A stretch of 64,000 nt of DNA from Prochlorococcus sp. AG-347-M18 (GCA_003281165.1 QCCT01000008.1:1-64000), one strand, 5' to 3'. Numbered from the stretch's first letter, positions 12,301 to 23,920 are shown. Program-made: numbers and translations. Notes: generated by a model from the sequence alone, not told the origin.

Positions 12301-13029
12301 TTAAATGAAATCGTTTATTCTTCGGTTTATTTCACTATAAGCTTCAATTAGACCACCTAAATCATTTCTAAATCTATCTTTGTCTAGGCTTACAATTGTA
12401 CCATTTTTCTGATTAAGATCCCACAATCTACAATTATCAGGACTTATTTCATCACAAAGGAGTATTTTGTTCTCGAAATCATATCCAAATTCCAACTTGA
12501 AATCTACAAGTTTGAGCTGAATACTTTTAAAAAAACTTTTAAGAATTACATTTATTTTCAAAGTTAAGTCTATTATCAAATCTAAATCACAAGAGCTGAC
12601 TATATTCATCAATGCGATTCTATCTTTTGTAATTAGCGGATCATTAAGTTCATCATTTTTCAGATAAATATCAAGTAATGGTTTTGAAAGGAGAGTACCA
12701 GGTTTGATAGTAGTTTGTTTACATAATGAGCCGTAAGCAGTATTTCTAATAACAATTTCCAATGGGATAACCTTTATTTTTTGTGCAATCATTGTATGTT
12801 CATTTTTTAGTTCAAGAAAATGAGTTGGAATATTATTCTTTTTGAGAAGTTCAAAAATTCTCGCACTTATTAGACAATTAAGCCTGCCCTTCCCTTCAAA
12901 TTGAGCTTTTTTTAAAGCATTAAATGCTGTAGCATCATCCTTAAATTCAATTAAGACTTTATCTTTATCATCATGAGAAAAAACCTTTTTTGCTTTACCC
13001 TCATAAATCAATTCGTATTTATTATTCAT
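12301..13029 (-). CDS. purC: Phosphoribosylaminoimidazole-succinocarboxamide synthase
   Basis: YEGKAKKVF, LVDFKLEFG and DEISPDNCRLWD motifs. Confidence 0.96.
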   Translation of the reverse strand: MNNKYELIYEGKAKKVFSHDDKDKVLIEFKDDATAFNALKKAQFEGKGRLNCLISARIFELLKKNNIPTHFLELKNEHTMIAQKIKVIPLEIVIRNTAYGSLCKQTTIKPGTLLSKPLLDIYLKNDELNDPLITKDRIALMNIVSSCDLDLIIDLTLKINVILKSFFKSIQLKLVDFKLEFGYDFENKILLCDEISPDNCRLWDLNQKNGTIVSLDKDRFRNDLGGLIEAYSEINRRINDFI

Positions 13030-13163
13030 TAATTTAAGGCCTAATTTGATTACTAAAAATAAGATTTGTAATTAACATATTTATTAGAGAACAACTTTTA
13101 AACAGTTAATTATATTTTAACTGATTATTCATCGAAACCTCATAACCTCCAAAAACAAATTTT

Positions 13164-14495
13164 ATGAGTATTAATTCAACAAGTTTTAAGGGCAACAGTA
13201 AATTAGAAAATGTTTTAATAATAGGGAATGGCGGAAGAGAAAATTCTCTTGCTTGGGCTATTCAAAAAAATGAATTAGTCAAAAAGGTTTATTTAATCCC
13301 TGGTAACGCTGGATCAGAAAGAATAAATAAATGTGAAAGAATAAGTATTGATATAAACAATAAGAATGAATTAATCAAAAAACTTGATCTTTTAAAAATA
13401 AATTTAATTGTAATAGGACCAGAAGTTCCTTTAGCAAATGGATTAGCCGATTTTCTTCGAAAAAAAGATTATAAAGTATTTGGTCCTGGTAAAGATGGGG
13501 CAAGATTGGAATATAGTAAATCTTGGGCAAAGGAATTTATGCGAGACGCAAATATTCCAACTGCAAAATTTTGGAAAGTCAATTCTTTAGAAGAAGCCAC
13601 AAAAATTATCTATTCATTATCTATACCACTGGTAGTCAAAGCAGATGGTCTAGCATCAGGAAAAGGAGTTTTTATTCCCAATTCAAAAGATGAATGTTTA
13701 AAAGCAGCAGAATCAATCTTCAATGGTAAGTTTGGCAACTCTGGAAATGTAGTAGTTTTAGAAGAAAAAATTCAGGGTCCAGAAGTGTCAGTTTTTGCTC
13801 TCTGTGATGGGGAAAAATATATATTGCTGCCAACTGCCCAAGATCATAAACGTCTCAATGATAAAGATAGAGGTCCAAACACAGGAGGGATGGGAGCTTA
13901 TTCTCCTACCCCACTGTTAACTCAAGATTCCCTTGACACAATTGTCAAAGAGATAATTGAACCAACAATAAATGAACTAAAGAAAAGAAATATTGATTAT
14001 AGAGGCGTAATTTATTTTGGATTAATGATCACAGATGTTGGGGCCAAAGTTATAGAATACAACTGCAGGTTTGGAGATCCAGAATGCCAAACCATGATGC
14101 CTTTAATGGATCAAAGCTTTGTATCTCTGTTAGAAAAATGCTCAATGGGAAAACTGACAGGTAAAGAAAAAATAAATACTTCTGATAAGGTTAGTGGCTG
14201 TGTAATAGCCACTTCAAAGGGTTATCCCAACGAATACAATACCGGTTTCCCTATTAAAATAGGCAAAATCGATACAACTGATTGCCAAATTTTCGACTCA
14301 GGCACATCTTTAAACGAAGATGGGGAATTATTAACTGATGGGGGAAGAGTTTTAAGTATTGTCTGTCAAGATAAAGACTTCGATATGGCTTTCGAAAAAG
14401 CATACAAAAATTTAAAAGAAATAAATTTTGATGGTATTTACTTCAGAAACGATATTGGTCATCAAGTGAGAGAAAACTTCTCACAGGAGAATTAA
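13164..14495 (+). CDS. purD: Phosphoribosylamine-glycine ligase
   Basis: IGNGGRENSLAWA, VVKADGLASGKGV and YNCRFGDPECQ motifs. Confidence 0.96.
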   Translation: MSINSTSFKGNSKLENVLIIGNGGRENSLAWAIQKNELVKKVYLIPGNAGSERINKCERISIDINNKNELIKKLDLLKINLIVIGPEVPLANGLADFLRKKDYKVFGPGKDGARLEYSKSWAKEFMRDANIPTAKFWKVNSLEEATKIIYSLSIPLVVKADGLASGKGVFIPNSKDECLKAAESIFNGKFGNSGNVVVLEEKIQGPEVSVFALCDGEKYILLPTAQDHKRLNDKDRGPNTGGMGAYSPTPLLTQDSLDTIVKEIIEPTINELKKRNIDYRGVIYFGLMITDVGAKVIEYNCRFGDPECQTMMPLMDQSFVSLLEKCSMGKLTGKEKINTSDKVSGCVIATSKGYPNEYNTGFPIKIGKIDTTDCQIFDSGTSLNEDGELLTDGGRVLSIVCQDKDFDMAFEKAYKNLKEINFDGIYFRNDIGHQVRENFSQEN

Positions 14496-14499
14496 AATT

Positions 14500-16566
14500 A
14501 TGCTAGAAACCAATAATAAAGAGAATAGAAAATATAATATTTTCAATAATGAAGATATTAATAAATACTATTGGATAAATAGACTTCTAGCTTGGTGGAG
14601 TGGATTTAGTTTAAGGACAAAGTTGTTAGCAATAGCGACTCTCGTAGTAAGTCTCTTAATGACAGGAATAACGTTTTTTGCATTAAATAGTATTCAAAGA
14701 GATGCAGGAATGAACGATACTAGATATGCTCGAGATCTTGGGTTATTATTGTCTGGTAATGTCACAGAACTAGTTGCAAATAACCAAAAGAAAGAAATAT
14801 CAAATGTAGCTGAAAAATTTTGGAGATCTAGTAGAAACCTACGTTATATATTTTTCACTGATGCCGAAGACATCGTTCAACTTGGTATTCCGATTAGTGC
14901 CACACCAACAAGTTCAAACAGTCAGTTTCAGCTAACTAGAAGATTAAAACTACCATCAGAATTAAAGAAAAGGCCACAATTTCCTTTAGTTAGGCAACAT
15001 GCTACACCTCAGGGACAAGTAACAGATGTATTTGTCCCTATGTTGTGGAAAGGTAAATATCTTGGAACTTTAGCTTTGGGAGTTACACCTAATAAAAAAG
15101 CCTTAGCAAGTGCTGCACTTACAAGGGAAGTAACCATAGCAGTATTTATCTCTATTTGGGTTTTAGTAATACTTGGCGCTGTATTCAATGCACTTACAAT
15201 CACTAGACCTGTAAGGGAATTAGTAAGAGGTGTCAGAGAAATTTCAAAAGGAAACTTTAAATCCAGAATTTCCTTACCTATGACAGGAGATTTAGGAGAA
15301 CTTTTAAATGGATTTAATCGAATGGCAACTCAATTAGAAAATTATGACGAGGCAAATATTGAAGAACTTAAAGCCGCTCAAATAAAACAGCAATCACTCA
15401 TAGCTACTATGGCTGATGGTGCAATATTATTAGATTCGGAAGGAAAGATAGTACTTACTAATCCAACAGCAAAGAGATTATTTCGTTGGGAAGGAAGATT
15501 CTTAGAAGGAAAATATTTTTTAAATGAGATTCCCGAAATTTTATCTAATGACTTACATACAAATATAGAATCCATCCTAAACAGAGAAAAGGAGAAAGAT
15601 GATTTAAGGTTTAGCTTAGGAGAACCGGCCAGAACTTTAAGAATTGTCTTACAGTCAGTATTAGATACCAACAAAGTTGAATTAAAAGGTATTGCTGTCA
15701 CTATTCAAGATCTAACAAGAGAGGTAGAACTAAATGCGGCACAAAACAGATTTATTAGTAATGTTTCTCATGAATTAAGGACACCTCTTTTTAATATTAA
15801 AAGTTACGTAGAGACCCTACATGACTTAAAAGATCAACTCTCTAATGAAGAACAACTTGAATTTCTAGGTATTGCAAATTCAGAGACTGATCGTCTAACA
15901 CGACTTGTAAATGATGTATTAGATTTATCAAGATTAGAGTCAGGTAAAATAATCCAGCTAGAGGAAATGGATATAAAACCTGCAATAGAACAGACTCTAC
16001 GAAACTACAGACTCAATGCTACAGAAAAAAATGTTTCATTAGCACATGACATAGAAGAAACTATTCCTTCGATTCTTGGAAATTTTGATTTACTATTACA
16101 AGTTTTTGATAATTTACTGGGTAATGGATTGAAATTCAGTCCCAAAAACAGCAACCTAATAATCAGAGCTTATACTTGGCCTGATTCTTGCCCAGCTTTT
16201 CCTCCAAGCATTAACAATGATGTAGCACCGCAATGCGAATTAGTTTCACCATTACCGAAAGTAAGAATTGAGATTGCTGATACAGGCTCAGGAATATCTC
16301 AAGCAGATCAAGAAAAGATATTTGACCGTTTTTATAGAGTTGAGAATGCTGTTCATACTGAACAAGGGACAGGTTTAGGTTTATCTATAGTGCGAGGGAT
16401 AATTGAAAAGCATGGGGGAGAAATTCGTATGGCAAGTGAAGTAGGAGTAGGAACAACGTTCTGGTTTGATTTAGCCTTAGCCCAATCTGATAAGGATGAA
16501 TTATTGACAAGCGCTATGAATAATAAAGATGTTTTTTCAGGTTCTGAAATTAGTGAAATGATCTAA
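14500..16566 (+). CDS. nblS: Sensor histidine kinase of the NblS/Hik33 type
   Basis: HAMP, PAS, FISNVSHELRTPL H-box, DTGSGISQ and GTGLGLSIV ATPase motifs; located between purD and kaiC. Confidence 0.9.
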   Translation: MLETNNKENRKYNIFNNEDINKYYWINRLLAWWSGFSLRTKLLAIATLVVSLLMTGITFFALNSIQRDAGMNDTRYARDLGLLLSGNVTELVANNQKKEISNVAEKFWRSSRNLRYIFFTDAEDIVQLGIPISATPTSSNSQFQLTRRLKLPSELKKRPQFPLVRQHATPQGQVTDVFVPMLWKGKYLGTLALGVTPNKKALASAALTREVTIAVFISIWVLVILGAVFNALTITRPVRELVRGVREISKGNFKSRISLPMTGDLGELLNGFNRMATQLENYDEANIEELKAAQIKQQSLIATMADGAILLDSEGKIVLTNPTAKRLFRWEGRFLEGKYFLNEIPEILSNDLHTNIESILNREKEKDDLRFSLGEPARTLRIVLQSVLDTNKVELKGIAVTIQDLTREVELNAAQNRFISNVSHELRTPLFNIKSYVETLHDLKDQLSNEEQLEFLGIANSETDRLTRLVNDVLDLSRLESGKIIQLEEMDIKPAIEQTLRNYRLNATEKNVSLAHDIEETIPSILGNFDLLLQVFDNLLGNGLKFSPKNSNLIIRAYTWPDSCPAFPPSINNDVAPQCELVSPLPKVRIEIADTGSGISQADQEKIFDRFYRVENAVHTEQGTGLGLSIVRGIIEKHGGEIRMASEVGVGTTFWFDLALAQSDKDELLTSAMNNKDVFSGSEISEMI

Positions 16567-18092
16567 TTATTATCTAATCCTTTAAAAACATTTTGAACAT
16601 TTTGATCTGGAACAATTCTATGAGGAGCACCACTAAAAATTTGTTCAAAATTAGAAAAGGAATCTTTTATTTCTGGCCCTTTATTCGTAATAATAAATTC
16701 TCTTATTCGTTTATCATGCCATGATCCTCGCATTTTAAAAACATTTAAAGCTCTAGCCATTTCGCCTTTTATTTCTACATATTGAAGCAAAAGTATAGTA
16801 TCTGTAATTGTTGATATGTGAGAATCAGTTATTGAATGGCTTCCCATAAACTCTTCTGCAGTATTAGTAAAGAAGCCTGCTATTTCCTCTTGCTTTGTAT
16901 AACCAGTAACTGCAATTACAAACTGTCTAAATGCATTCAAACTTACGCCTCTAGCTAATGCTGAGAGAGAATCAATTGCCATTCTTTTCGGTTTAAATTG
17001 ATTAATCTGAGTTTTTATTATTTGCAAGTGATCTTCTAAACCAGTTGATTCAGGATATGCACAAATAATTTTTAATAACCCATCACTTTCCATTTTTTCA
17101 AAATCTATTCCCCAACTAGTTGCATTTCTAAGCAATTGAGCCCTAGATTCTTCATATGCAAAAAGTATTGCTCTTTCATTATTGTTATATGCATCTTCAA
17201 CAAATTTCGATACGAGCATTGTCTTACCTGTACCAGTAGCTCCTGTGGCTAAGATGATGGAATCTTGAAAATATCCTCCACCGCACATATCATCAAGATC
17301 TTTAACTCCAGAGCTAATCCTAATATTTGATGATCTCTGCGTTAATCTCATTGCTCCAAGGGCAAAAACACTAATACCGTCCATTCCCATCGTGAATGGA
17401 TATTCACCTTTCATATGTACAGTGCCTCTTAACTTCAGTACTTCTAAAGTTCTCCTTCTCTTCTCTGATTCAAGGACATTTCTTAATAAGACAACATTAT
17501 CTGACACAAACTCTTCTACTCCATATCTAGCAATTGGTCCGTAATCATCAACCCTTTCAGTAGTCATAACAGTCGTCACACCTATTTCCTTTAATCTTGC
17601 TATTAGTCTGAAAATTTCTCTTCTAACAACGTAAATAGCATCATACTGTTGAAAGACAGCAGTTATTGAATCTATCGCAACTCTTTTGGCTTTATATTTT
17701 CTAATTGCATAACTTATTCTCTCAATAAGACCGGACAAGTCAAAGTTTCCAGCAACATCCTGACCATCAGGGTCGGGAGAAGCATCCAATATAAAAAGTT
17801 TATTTTGATCAATTAATTCTTGCAAATCCCAACCAAAACTTGCAGCATTTCGAATGATATCTAAGGGCGACTCCTCAAATGTTACGAAGATCCCAGGTTC
17901 ATCAAAATTGCAAATTCCATGGTGTAAATACTGAAGGGAAAAAACAGTTTTACCAGTACCTGATGTGCCACTAACAAGCGTACTTCGGGATACAGGCAAC
18001 CCTCCTCTGCAAACATCATCAAAACCTTCTATGCCAGTAGGTAATTTTTGAACTTGCATTTTATCTGATTTGCCAAATTTCTTATCTTTCAT
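16563..18092 (-). CDS. kaiC: Circadian clock protein KaiC (two RecA-like domains)
   Basis: Duplicated Walker A (GTSGTGKTVFS and GATGTGKTMLV), KaiC architecture. Confidence 0.97.
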   Translation of the reverse strand: MKDKKFGKSDKMQVQKLPTGIEGFDDVCRGGLPVSRSTLVSGTSGTGKTVFSLQYLHHGICNFDEPGIFVTFEESPLDIIRNAASFGWDLQELIDQNKLFILDASPDPDGQDVAGNFDLSGLIERISYAIRKYKAKRVAIDSITAVFQQYDAIYVVRREIFRLIARLKEIGVTTVMTTERVDDYGPIARYGVEEFVSDNVVLLRNVLESEKRRRTLEVLKLRGTVHMKGEYPFTMGMDGISVFALGAMRLTQRSSNIRISSGVKDLDDMCGGGYFQDSIILATGATGTGKTMLVSKFVEDAYNNNERAILFAYEESRAQLLRNATSWGIDFEKMESDGLLKIICAYPESTGLEDHLQIIKTQINQFKPKRMAIDSLSALARGVSLNAFRQFVIAVTGYTKQEEIAGFFTNTAEEFMGSHSITDSHISTITDTILLLQYVEIKGEMARALNVFKMRGSWHDKRIREFIITNKGPEIKDSFSNFEQIFSGAPHRIVPDQNVQNVFKGLDNN

Positions 18093-18162
18093 AGTTTTGA
18101 ATTAAAGAAACTTAAATCAAAATAAACATTAGGTTTATTATTATTATAAAAGTTTCTATGTA

Positions 18163-18480
18163 TTATTTATCTCCACTATATTCAGTTTCAGTTAATTCAT
18201 CAAAAAGTAGATCTAATCCTATTAAAACTTTCTCTCTATCTGAAAGATCACCAATTATTCTTCTAACCGGTGGAGGTAAAATTTTAGCTAATGTTGGGGT
18301 AGCCAAAATCTTATCTTCCTCTGCAAGTTGTGGTTGCTTGAGTACATCGATAACCTTCAAGGCATAAACTCCTTTAAATTCATTTTCTAAAATTTCTCTT
18401 AAAGTATTCAAAGCTCTCATTGAATTAGGAGTATTTCCAGCAACATAGAGTTTTAAAATATATGTTTTTCTTGCTGCCAT
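18163..18480 (-). CDS. kaiB: Circadian clock protein KaiB
   Basis: [18 protein letters not shown] and [21 protein letters not shown]. Confidence 0.97.
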   Translation of the reverse strand: MAARKTYILKLYVAGNTPNSMRALNTLREILENEFKGVYALKVIDVLKQPQLAEEDKILATPTLAKILPPPVRRIIGDLSDREKVLIGLDLLFDELTETEYSGDK

Positions 18481-18626
18481 TATTTTGGTACCTAGATTTG
18501 ATATAAAAGATTTAAAATAAACCCTTGACTTATTACACTACAAAATAAGAAAATAGACAAACTATTATGATTGCTTATTGGGTTTAATCAAATTTAAAAT
18601 TTTGAGCCTAATAGCGTCTTTAAGAT

Positions 18627-19064
18627 ATGACAAATTCTAAAAACAGTGCAAACAATTCTAAAAGTAATGAATTGTATGCAATAGCAGAAACTTCAGGGCA
18701 ACAATTTTGGTTCGAAGAGAACAAATACTATGATATTGACAGGTTAAATGCCAAAGAGAAAGATAAAATAACACTTGAAAAAGTTTTACTTTTAAAGGAC
18801 AAGGACTCAATAAGTGTTGGTAAACCTTACGTTAAAGATGCAAAAATTGAATTAGAAGTAATCTCTCATAGAAGAGACAAGAAAATTCTTGTATACAAGA
18901 TGCGTCCGAAAAAAAAGACAAGAAGAAAGATGGGTCACAGACAAGAACTTACAAGAGTTATGGTAAAATCTATAACAATTGGTAAAAGTGCTCCCAAGTC
19001 TTCTGTAAAAAAGGAAACTGTTAAAAAAGAGACTAAGCCAAAATCTGAAAAATCTACAAATTAA
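18627..19064 (+). CDS. rplU: 50S ribosomal protein L21
   Basis: YAIAETSGQQFWFEENKYYDIDRL and KMRPKKKTRRKMGHRQ. Confidence 0.96.
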   Translation: MTNSKNSANNSKSNELYAIAETSGQQFWFEENKYYDIDRLNAKEKDKITLEKVLLLKDKDSISVGKPYVKDAKIELEVISHRRDKKILVYKMRPKKKTRRKMGHRQELTRVMVKSITIGKSAPKSSVKKETVKKETKPKSEKSTN

Positions 19065-19076
19065 AAAACAATTCTA

Positions 19077-19337
19077 ATGGCACATAAAAAAGGAACAGGT
19101 TCTACTAGAAACGGAAGAGATTCAAATTCCAAAAGATTGGGTGTTAAAGCTTATGGAGGAGAAAAAGTAACTGCTGGATCAATTTTAATTCGTCAAAGAG
19201 GTACTTCTTTCCTTCCAGGAAATAATGTTGGGAAAGGCAAAGATGACACACTTTTTGCGCTCAAAGAAGGAACAGTAAGTTTCGAAAGCATTAAAAGAAA
19301 TTTAAGAAATAGAAAAAGAGTTAATATAGTTATCTAA
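19077..19337 (+). CDS. rpmA: 50S ribosomal protein L27
   Basis: [24 protein letters not shown]. Confidence 0.97.
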   Translation: MAHKKGTGSTRNGRDSNSKRLGVKAYGGEKVTAGSILIRQRGTSFLPGNNVGKGKDDTLFALKEGTVSFESIKRNLRNRKRVNIVI

Positions 19338-20070
19338 TTTTCTTATAAGCTCTTGTAGTTATAAGAATAGGATGAAATACTTCTAAAAAATTTGATTGAA
19401 GAGTCTCAAAAAATTTTTCAACAATTTGTATGTCGTCGATATGAAACGGATATTCATTTTTTTCTCCTTTGAAAAAATACCAATTAAATAAAGCAATAGA
19501 ATTATGATCCATAAATTCATTGAAAATCTCAATTTGTGAAGCTGGATCAGCAAGATGCTCCAAAACATCAAGGCAAACGATCGTATCAAATTTAGATATT
19601 TGTGTATCTTGAATTGTCTTGCAATAAGTAAGTTTTTCTTCGACTCCTAATTTCTTGGCCCTGTATGCAACAAAGTTTCTATTTGTCTCATTAATATCTA
19701 CAAAAAAAACATGCTCAACTTTTGAAGACATAGCGTTAGCTAAGGCATGCGTTCCAATACCTCCTCCAAAATCTAAAACCAAATCTCTAGAAAATCTCTG
19801 CTGAAGTTTTAAAGTATCAGCTATGTAGTCCTTGCTTGTGATATGCCAAGCAGCTAAATCAGCTACATGCCGATCTCCAACTATTTCAGTATAAAAATCC
19901 GAAACATCATTCAAAGCATCTCCAGGATGTGAATTTGCCAAATTCATCTTTGCATTTGCAAGGAATCCATCTAAATCACATTCTCTAATAGATAAGTATT
20001 CCATTAAATGTGATTTCAAATTAAAAGCATTGTCTAAAAACTCTTTTACAATAATATTATTGTTCTTCAA
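19330..20070 (-). CDS. SAM-dependent methyltransferase
   Basis: [14 protein letters not shown] motif I and [10 protein letters not shown]. Confidence 0.85.
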   Translation of the reverse strand: MKNNNIIVKEFLDNAFNLKSHLMEYLSIRECDLDGFLANAKMNLANSHPGDALNDVSDFYTEIVGDRHVADLAAWHITSKDYIADTLKLQQRFSRDLVLDFGGGIGTHALANAMSSKVEHVFFVDINETNRNFVAYRAKKLGVEEKLTYCKTIQDTQISKFDTIVCLDVLEHLADPASQIEIFNEFMDHNSIALFNWYFFKGEKNEYPFHIDDIQIVEKFFETLQSNFLEVFHPILITTRAYKKIR

Positions 20071-20146
20071 TTTCTTACTCTAAATTTCCGATAACAAAAT
20101 CATAGGATGGTTATAAATCTTTCTCAAAGTATTCTTAATATTAAAA

Positions 20147-21070
20147 ATGGAAACTAAAGATGGATTCTTAGTAATTAATAAAGATAAAGGATGTACCTCT
20201 CATGATTGTGTTAGGCAAATAAGGAAGTTACTTAATACGAAAAAGGTCGGTCACACAGGAACTCTTGACCCAGAGGTTACAGGAATATTACCAATCGCGA
20301 TAGGCAGTGCAACAAGATTTATTCAATATCTCCCACAGGGTAAAACATACATAGGACAAATTAAATTAGGGATAAGAACTAACACTGATGATATTCACGG
20401 AGAAATAATTAATCAAAAAAGTTGGCCTAAAATCAGTGATGAAAAATTAGATCAATACTTAAATAGATTTAGAGGAATTATTAAACAAATTCCGCCAAAA
20501 GTATCTAGTGTGCACGTCAATGGTGAGAGAGCTTATAAGAAATCTTTCAGGAATGAAGTTTTTGAATTACCACCAAGAGAAGTAAAAATAGACGAACTTA
20601 CTTTAATGAAATGGGACCAAATAAACGGAATCATAGAAATAAAAATCGAATGTTCAGCTGGCACATATATAAGAGCAATTGCAAGAGATTTAGGAGAAAT
20701 TCTTAATTCCGAGGGTTGCCTTCTACAACTAAAAAGAATTTCAGCTTGCGGCTTTGATAAACAAAACTCAATAAAAATATCTGAGATTGAGAAAGAACAG
20801 GGAGAGGAAAGCTCGAAAAATTTTATTATTCCAATAATTTCTGCTCTTAACCACATTTCAACATTTGTCTTAAATAATGAAGAAGAAATCAATTTTTGGC
20901 AAACGGGAAGAGCAATTAAAGTTGATATTAATTGCTTCCATGAAAGCAAATCTTTTGACTACAAAAAACCCATAAAAGTAATAGATAAAAAAGAAACACT
21001 ACTAGGGATAGGCTTCTTAAATAAAGATCAAACTACTATAAATCCAAAATTAGTCCTGAATGCTAAATAA
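20147..21070 (+). CDS. truB: tRNA pseudouridine(55) synthase
   Basis: [19 protein letters not shown] catalytic motif. Confidence 0.96.
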   Translation: METKDGFLVINKDKGCTSHDCVRQIRKLLNTKKVGHTGTLDPEVTGILPIAIGSATRFIQYLPQGKTYIGQIKLGIRTNTDDIHGEIINQKSWPKISDEKLDQYLNRFRGIIKQIPPKVSSVHVNGERAYKKSFRNEVFELPPREVKIDELTLMKWDQINGIIEIKIECSAGTYIRAIARDLGEILNSEGCLLQLKRISACGFDKQNSIKISEIEKEQGEESSKNFIIPIISALNHISTFVLNNEEEINFWQTGRAIKVDINCFHESKSFDYKKPIKVIDKKETLLGIGFLNKDQTTINPKLVLNAK

Positions 21071-21073
21071 TTT

Positions 21074-22264
21074 CTACAGGTAATCTTTTCTAAATGGTTT
21101 AATCTGAACACCCCTATAAAAATGCTTTAGTATTCTCTCAGCTTTTTGACCTCTAGACGCCAGATATTTAGCGCCCCATTGACTCATTCCTACTCCATGA
21201 CCTGATCCCTGACCAAAAACTATCAAACCTTTTTTTATGGGGAATTTGTTGTTTAATTCTTCCTCAAAAAATTTAAATCTCACAAAATTACTTTTGAGGC
21301 CTAATCTTTTTCTTAAAGCTACACCGGATATTTGATCAGAACCAGAGGCCCCAATAAGTTTTACATTTTTTACTCTCCCGGTACTAGTAATTTCTAGAAT
21401 CTCTATTTTTTTTAAACCTCCAATCTTGGGAAACAAATCTATTAATTCATTACTTGAAATTTTTTTTTGCCATCTAAATTTTGGATTATTTTTATCAAAA
21501 TCTTTCACACTTGATAAATATGGATATTCATTCTTCCATACATCTTGACTATTTTCAGTCATTCCACCTGAGCTACTATGAAACAATGCATTAATTAATT
21601 TATCTTTATATGTCAAAACCAAAGATCTGGTACTTTTAACGGCTCTTGTAGTTTTATGAGTTCTTGACTCCAACCCGTTATAGACTTGATTTTTCTGGGT
21701 TGAATCTATATCAAATAAATTATTTCCCTTTTGCTTTAAAGCATAAGTTCTTGAGGCAATTGCTTGTGCTTTTAATGCTTCAATAGGCCATTTTGTTGGC
21801 ATCTCTGAGCCCACTACACTACTTAAGTATTTCTCTATTCCTAAAACATTTACTACCAATATTTCAGAATCAAGTACGAAGAGATTAAGCTTACCAGAAA
21901 ATCTTTTCTGACCTACCCATATACCTCTTCCATCAAAGGATCTAATTTGTAATTGTTGATTACTTTTTAAGTTATATTTCTTTTGTTTGTTTTTATCAAA
22001 ATATAAAATTTTTCTATTTTTCTCATTTTTCAAAGTTAAGCCTTTTATTTTTTTACTTGAAAAAAATTCCCCCTCTATTATTAAAGGAATTGATCTATCT
22101 GATCTAATCCTTAAATTGTTATTTTTTGATATCAAAACTCTAATTCTTGGCTCTCTAGATGCAAAAACACTTTGACTATGAAAAACACAAATAAATAAAA
22201 TAGTAATCAGGCAAAATTTACTATAATTATCTTTAAATTTAAGTATCACTTTGTTTAAAAACAA
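21074..22264 (-). CDS. SpoIID/LytB domain protein
   Basis: VVGSEMPTKWPIEALKAQAIASRTYAL and GSGHGVGMSQWGAKYLA. Confidence 0.9.
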   Translation of the reverse strand: MFLNKVILKFKDNYSKFCLITILFICVFHSQSVFASREPRIRVLISKNNNLRIRSDRSIPLIIEGEFFSSKKIKGLTLKNEKNRKILYFDKNKQKKYNLKSNQQLQIRSFDGRGIWVGQKRFSGKLNLFVLDSEILVVNVLGIEKYLSSVVGSEMPTKWPIEALKAQAIASRTYALKQKGNNLFDIDSTQKNQVYNGLESRTHKTTRAVKSTRSLVLTYKDKLINALFHSSSGGMTENSQDVWKNEYPYLSSVKDFDKNNPKFRWQKKISSNELIDLFPKIGGLKKIEILEITSTGRVKNVKLIGASGSDQISGVALRKRLGLKSNFVRFKFFEEELNNKFPIKKGLIVFGQGSGHGVGMSQWGAKYLASRGQKAERILKHFYRGVQIKPFRKDYL

Positions 22265-22337
22265 ATGCTTAATTTGCCTAAGTTTGACTAAAAGTCTAGA
22301 TTTAATCCATATATAAAAATAAAAATATCATAAATAA

Positions 22338-23276
22338 GTGAATATCACCTTCTTAGGAACAAGCTCAGGAGTCCCATCCTTAACGAGAAATGTTTCTTCC
22401 CTAGCACTTAAATTATCACAATCATCAGAAGTTTGGCTTTTTGATTGTGGAGAGGGAACGCAACATCAAATAATGAAAAGCAATATTAAATCTTCACAAA
22501 TCAAGAAAATATTTATTACACATATGCATGGAGATCATATTTATGGCTTACCTGGACTTTTGGCTACTTTAGGTTTATCAGGAAATAGTGAGGGTATTGA
22601 AATTTACGGCCCTTCAGAGTTGAGAAGTTTTATAAATTCTGCACTTAAAAGTAGTTTTTGCAAATTATCGTTCCCATTACATTTTGTGGAAGTTGAAAAT
22701 TTTGCATCAGGAAATAAAATCTTATTTGAAAACAGCAAAATAAAAGTAAACTGCGCTTGTCTTAAACATAAAATACCTGCTTATGGTTATCGAGTTAGTG
22801 AAAAAGATAAACCAGGTATATTTGATATCAAAAAAGCAGAGTCTCTAAAAATAGCACCTGGACCAATTTATTCAGAACTCCAACAAGGTAAAAAAGTAGT
22901 ATTAGCAGATGGTAGGACATTTGATGGGAAAGACTTTTGTGGACCCCCTAGAGAGGGTGAAAGTTTTGTTTATTGCACAGATACAGTCTTTAGTGAATCA
23001 GCTGTTTCACTATCAAAAAATGCCGATTTACTCGTACATGAATCGACTTTTTCAGAGGAGGATGAAAACATGGCCTACGAAAAATTACATTCCACGACAA
23101 TCATGGCTGCCAAAACAGCATTATTATCTAACACAAAAAAATTAATTATTACGCATTTAAGTCCAAGATATACCAATAAAAACGCAATTACTCCAAGCGA
23201 TTTGCTTAAAGAGGCTCAAAAAGTTTTCCCAAATACTCAGCTTGCAAAAGATTTTTTAACGGCAGAAATAAAATAA
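22338..23276 (+). CDS. rnz: Ribonuclease Z
   Basis: FITHMHGDHIYGLPGLL; GTG start. Confidence 0.95.
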   Translation: MNITFLGTSSGVPSLTRNVSSLALKLSQSSEVWLFDCGEGTQHQIMKSNIKSSQIKKIFITHMHGDHIYGLPGLLATLGLSGNSEGIEIYGPSELRSFINSALKSSFCKLSFPLHFVEVENFASGNKILFENSKIKVNCACLKHKIPAYGYRVSEKDKPGIFDIKKAESLKIAPGPIYSELQQGKKVVLADGRTFDGKDFCGPPREGESFVYCTDTVFSESAVSLSKNADLLVHESTFSEEDENMAYEKLHSTTIMAAKTALLSNTKKLIITHLSPRYTNKNAITPSDLLKEAQKVFPNTQLAKDFLTAEIK

Positions 23277-23347
23277 ACTGCAACAGTTCGTTAGCAGGAG
23301 CGTTGTAAATGACCAACCCATGAAATAATAGTCTTAGGTTTTTCTAT

Positions 23348-23911
23348 TTGATGTCGATCGAAATGGTCTCTATTTTTTCATCACTACATAAGTCTTGTAA
23401 AAGACTATTTATTTTTCTTCCATTAATTATTGGGTTACTTATTAATCCAATATCTGCAAATGCACTTTATCCTAGTGATCCTTCATCAGTTGACGTTCTA
23501 AAAGATGATCTTCACGGTGCTGACCTTCATAATACTGAATATGTTAAATATGATTTATCTAATCAAGATTTAGGAGAAGCTAATCTACAAGGCGCATATA
23601 TGAGTGTAACTACGGCAAAAAACTCTAGTTTTAAAGGAGCCAATATGACAGACCTCATTGCATATGCAACACGCTTCGATAATGCTGACTTTACTGATGC
23701 AAATCTTACTAATGGTGAGCTAATGAAAAGTGTTTTTGATGGAGCTATTATTGATGGGGCAGACTTTACAGATGCAAATCTTGATCTTTCTCAGAGAAAA
23801 TCATTATGTGAGAGAGCTAGTGGAACTAACTCACAAACTGGAGTTAATACAATTGATAGTCTTGAATGCACTGGCTTAAAAGGTTACATGCCTCCAAAGC
23901 CAAAAGCATAA
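23348..23911 (+). CDS. Pentapeptide repeat protein with N-terminal hydrophobic/signal segment
   Basis: A(D/N)L-type pentad repeats: DLGEANLQGAYMS...ADFTDANL. Confidence 0.85.
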   Translation: MMSIEMVSIFSSLHKSCKRLFIFLPLIIGLLINPISANALYPSDPSSVDVLKDDLHGADLHNTEYVKYDLSNQDLGEANLQGAYMSVTTAKNSSFKGANMTDLIAYATRFDNADFTDANLTNGELMKSVFDGAIIDGADFTDANLDLSQRKSLCERASGTNSQTGVNTIDSLECTGLKGYMPPKPKA

Positions 23912-23920
23912 TATTTAAAG

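Noticed and set aside
15378-15701. 107-aa minus-strand ORF inside nblS
   Set aside because: Long open frame due to codon bias opposite a conserved kinase; no recognisable domain.
19383-19589. 68-aa alternate-frame ORF in the methyltransferase gene
   Set aside because: Same-strand out-of-frame ORF; the overlapping 246-aa frame has clear motifs.
20533-20949. 138-aa minus-strand ORF inside truB
   Set aside because: Opposite a conserved gene; composition typical of an antisense shadow frame.
22909-23145. 78-aa plus ORF in another frame of rnz
   Set aside because: Alternate-frame ORF wholly within rnz.
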